Positions 62,730 through 64,000 of a stretch of 64,000 nucleotides of DNA are shown in pieces. The notes under the pieces are model-generated. The model did no database searches and had not been told where the DNA came from. It saw only the letters and a list, made by a program, of their open reading frames with translations. The translations under genes were made by a program, and so were the position numbers. Numbering within the stretch: the first letter of the stretch is position 1; every line of letters starts with the position of its first letter. The stretch is from Cellulomonas composti (GTDB lineage: Bacteria > Actinomycetota > Actinomycetes > Actinomycetales > Cellulomonadaceae): assembly GCF_007990245.1 (NCBI RefSeq), contig NZ_BJWG01000009.1, positions 96,642-160,641 on the forward strand, in the 5' to 3' direction.

Positions 62730-62732
62730 GCC

Positions 62733-62746
62733 TGTGAACGTGCACA
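62733..62746. promoter_or_regulatory. LacI-type operator 2
   Basis: TGTGAACGTGCACA, the best-formed palindrome of the three, lies three bases from operator 1 and about 46 bases before ganA. Confidence 0.7.
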
Positions 62747-62803
62747 TGTTAGGCACAGGCCCAGGGGTCCCCACCAGTAGGCGCAACCGATTCGTTATCG
62801 ACC

Positions 62804-62817
62804 TGTGACCGTGCACA
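62804..62817. promoter_or_regulatory. LacI-type operator 3
   Basis: TGTGACCGTGCACA lies nearer the regulator gene, 57 bases before its GTG. Two binding regions about 75-90 bases apart could allow DNA looping over the divergent promoters. Confidence 0.7.
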
Positions 62818-62821
62818 GTTT

Positions 62822-62833
62822 GAGAGCGCTCCA
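62822..62833. promoter_or_regulatory. GAGCGCTC palindrome (CelR/CebR-like operator)
   Basis: AGAGCGCTCC (62823-62832) has the core of the TGGGAGCGCTCCCA operator used by CelR/CebR regulators of cellulase genes in actinobacteria, with 11 of 14 matches over the full element. It sits between operator 3 and the lacI start. Confidence 0.45.
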
Positions 62834-62859
62834 TGGGTCCAGAAACGGCGCACAGGGGC

Positions 62860-62865
62860 TACAGT
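62860..62865 (+). promoter_or_regulatory. -10 box of the galactan regulator gene
   Basis: TACAGT, eight bases before the GTG at 62874. No Shine-Dalgarno sequence lies between them, so the mRNA may be leaderless. Confidence 0.4.
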
Positions 62866-62873
62866 CAGGCACT

Positions 62874-63887
62874 GTGAGTGTCACCCCTGGGCGCCGACGC
62901 CCGACCATCCGCGACGTCGCCGACGCCGCCGGCGTCTCCCGCGGAACCGTCTCGCGTGTGATCAACGGCGGGCACTGGGTCTCCGAGGAGGCGCGCCTCG
63001 CGGTCGAGGAGGCGATCCGGACCACCGGCTACCGGGCCAACCCGCACGCGCGCAGCCTGGTCACCGGGCGCAGCAACTCGATCGCCTTCCTGCTCACCGA
63101 GCCTCAGCGCCTGCTCTTCTCGGACCCCAACTTCTCGACCCTGCTCGGCGGTGCCGCCGAGGCGACCACGCAACGTGGCATGACGTTGGTGCTGCTGGTC
63201 GCCGGCACGGCCACCGAGCGCGAGAACGTCGCCGCCTACGTCGGCGCCGGCCACGTCGACGGCGTGCTGCTCATCTCGTCGCACGAGAACGAGCCGCTCA
63301 TCGGCTGGCTGCACGACGAGGGTGTTCCCACGGTCGCGTGCGGCATCCCGCTCGGCTACCACGCACCCGAGGCGTGGGTCTCGGTCGACGAGTCGGGCGG
63401 CGCCCGGCAGATGGTGCGCCACCTACGCTCCCGCGGTCGCACGAAGATCGCGACGATCACGGGCCCCCTCGACACGCCAGGCGGGCGCTACCGGCTCGAG
63501 GGCTATCGAGCCGAGCTGGGCGAGGCCTACGACGACCGCTACGTCGCCCACGGCGACTACAGCGCCGAGTCGGGGCAGGCCGCGATGGCAGAGCTGCTCG
63601 AGCGCGTGCCGGACGTCGACGCGGTGTTCGCCGCCTCCGACCTCATGGCCTCCGGCGCCCTCGTCACCCTGCGCCGTGCAGGCCGAACCGTCCCCGACGA
63701 CGTCGCGCTGGGCGGCTTCGACGACTCCGGACTCGCCGACACGCTCGACCCTCCCCTGACGACGATGCATCAACCCTTCGACCGCATCAGCGCCGAGATG
63801 GTCCAGATGCTCATCGAGCAGATCAAGGGCAGCGCCCCGAAGGCGGTCACGATGCCCGCCACCCTCGTCGTCCGCTCCTCGACCTGA
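62874..63887 (+). CDS. ganR: LacI-family repressor of the galactan locus
   Basis: A 337-residue LacI regulator. The helix-turn-helix PTIRDVADAAGVSRGTVSRVINGG is at about 9-32 and the hinge helix near ANPHARSLVTG. The effector domain has SVDESGGARQMVRHLRSRGRTKIATITG and DAVFAASDLMASGALVTLRRAGRTVPDDVALGGFDDS. It is divergent from the galactan operon and surrounded by candidate operators, so it most likely represses that operon and itself until galactose or galactobiose is present. The GTG at 62874 is chosen over 62805, which lies inside operator 3 and would add 23 residues with no homology to LacI N-termini. Confidence 0.9.
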   Translation: MSVTPGRRRPTIRDVADAAGVSRGTVSRVINGGHWVSEEARLAVEEAIRTTGYRANPHARSLVTGRSNSIAFLLTEPQRLLFSDPNFSTLLGGAAEATTQRGMTLVLLVAGTATERENVAAYVGAGHVDGVLLISSHENEPLIGWLHDEGVPTVACGIPLGYHAPEAWVSVDESGGARQMVRHLRSRGRTKIATITGPLDTPGGRYRLEGYRAELGEAYDDRYVAHGDYSAESGQAAMAELLERVPDVDAVFAASDLMASGALVTLRRAGRTVPDDVALGGFDDSGLADTLDPPLTTMHQPFDRISAEMVQMLIEQIKGSAPKAVTMPATLVVRSST

Positions 63888-63927
63888 GCGATCGGACCTC
63901 GCCGGCTACTTGGCAGCAGCCCGCTCG

Positions 63928-63960
63928 AGACCCACGGCCTCAGACCCACGGCCTCAGACC
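63928..63960. repeat. Two tandem 14-bp repeats near the window end
   Basis: AGACCCACGGCCTC occurs at 63928-63941 and 63942-63955, followed by a five-base partial copy. It lies in the non-coding stretch after the regulator (63888-64000), which shows no gene in the window. Confidence 0.7.
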
Positions 63961-64000
63961 TGACTCGTGCCATTCGCTTAGTGACCGATGTCGAGCGCCG

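Overview
The window reads as chromosomal DNA of a very GC-rich, plant-polysaccharide-degrading actinobacterium, most likely Cellulomonas or a close relative. The grounds are codon use dominated by G/C in third positions, many GTG starts, several apparently leaderless genes, secreted multidomain glycosidases (a GH10 xylanase with CBM22- and CBM9-type modules, and a GH53 galactanase), and a GH2 beta-mannosidase whose catalytic glutamates have the same 90-residue spacing as Cellulomonas fimi Man2A. The genus is inferred from content, not from a search. No rRNA, tRNA, CRISPR array or insertion sequence was seen. No gene-free gap exceeds about 260 bases.

Layout. 1-6.8 kb: the C-terminal part of a LacI-type regulator, a DoxX-like membrane protein, a GNAT acetyltransferase and a 1472-residue secreted xylanase with its own operator-like palindrome. 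6.8-10.1 kb: gatCAB, for tRNA-dependent amidation. 10.2-11.0 kb: two small conserved genes. 11.0-19.2 kb: an accessory sugar cassette with a ribose/xylose-type ABC transporter, a Gfo/Idh/MocA oxidoreductase, a sugar-phosphate-isomerase-like protein, a divergent ROK repressor and a ThuA-like protein. 19.2-31.0 kb: core genes (double GNAT, ligA, a small membrane protein, a MetE-like protein, mnmA, iscS, a kinase-like protein, pfkA, etfA, etfB). As I recall it, this core matches the Mycobacterium tuberculosis Rv3009c-Rv3029c neighbourhood (gatB, pfkA, gatA, gatC, ligA, Rv3015c, trmU, iscS, etfA/B), so the 11-19 kb cassette looks inserted into it.

31.2-53.8 kb is glycogen and maltose-1-phosphate metabolism: glgX, then glgE-treS-mak, then glgB. 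Between glgX and glgE lie a flavodoxin-like gene, a frameshifted FAD dehydrogenase, a DUF2750 gene and a YihS-like aldose-ketose isomerase. Between mak and glgB, an 8.3-kb beta-mannoside cassette (ROK repressor, ABC importer, GH2 beta-mannosidase, LacI-like sensor without a DNA-binding domain) splits what is usually one glgE-treS-mak-glgB operon. Mannose released by the mannosidase could be isomerised to fructose by the YihS-like enzyme.

53.9-63.9 kb is a galactan-utilisation locus like Bacillus ganSPQAB: secreted GH53 galactanase, a MalEFG-type importer, a cytoplasmic GH42 beta-galactosidase and a divergent LacI regulator. Three near-identical TGTGA-C-GTGCACA operators and one GAGCGCTC palindrome sit in the divergent promoter region.

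Recurring themes are accessory polysaccharide cassettes set between conserved housekeeping genes, strong hairpins after each solute-binding-protein gene, -10 boxes 6-8 bases before start codons, and short tandem repeats both between and inside genes.
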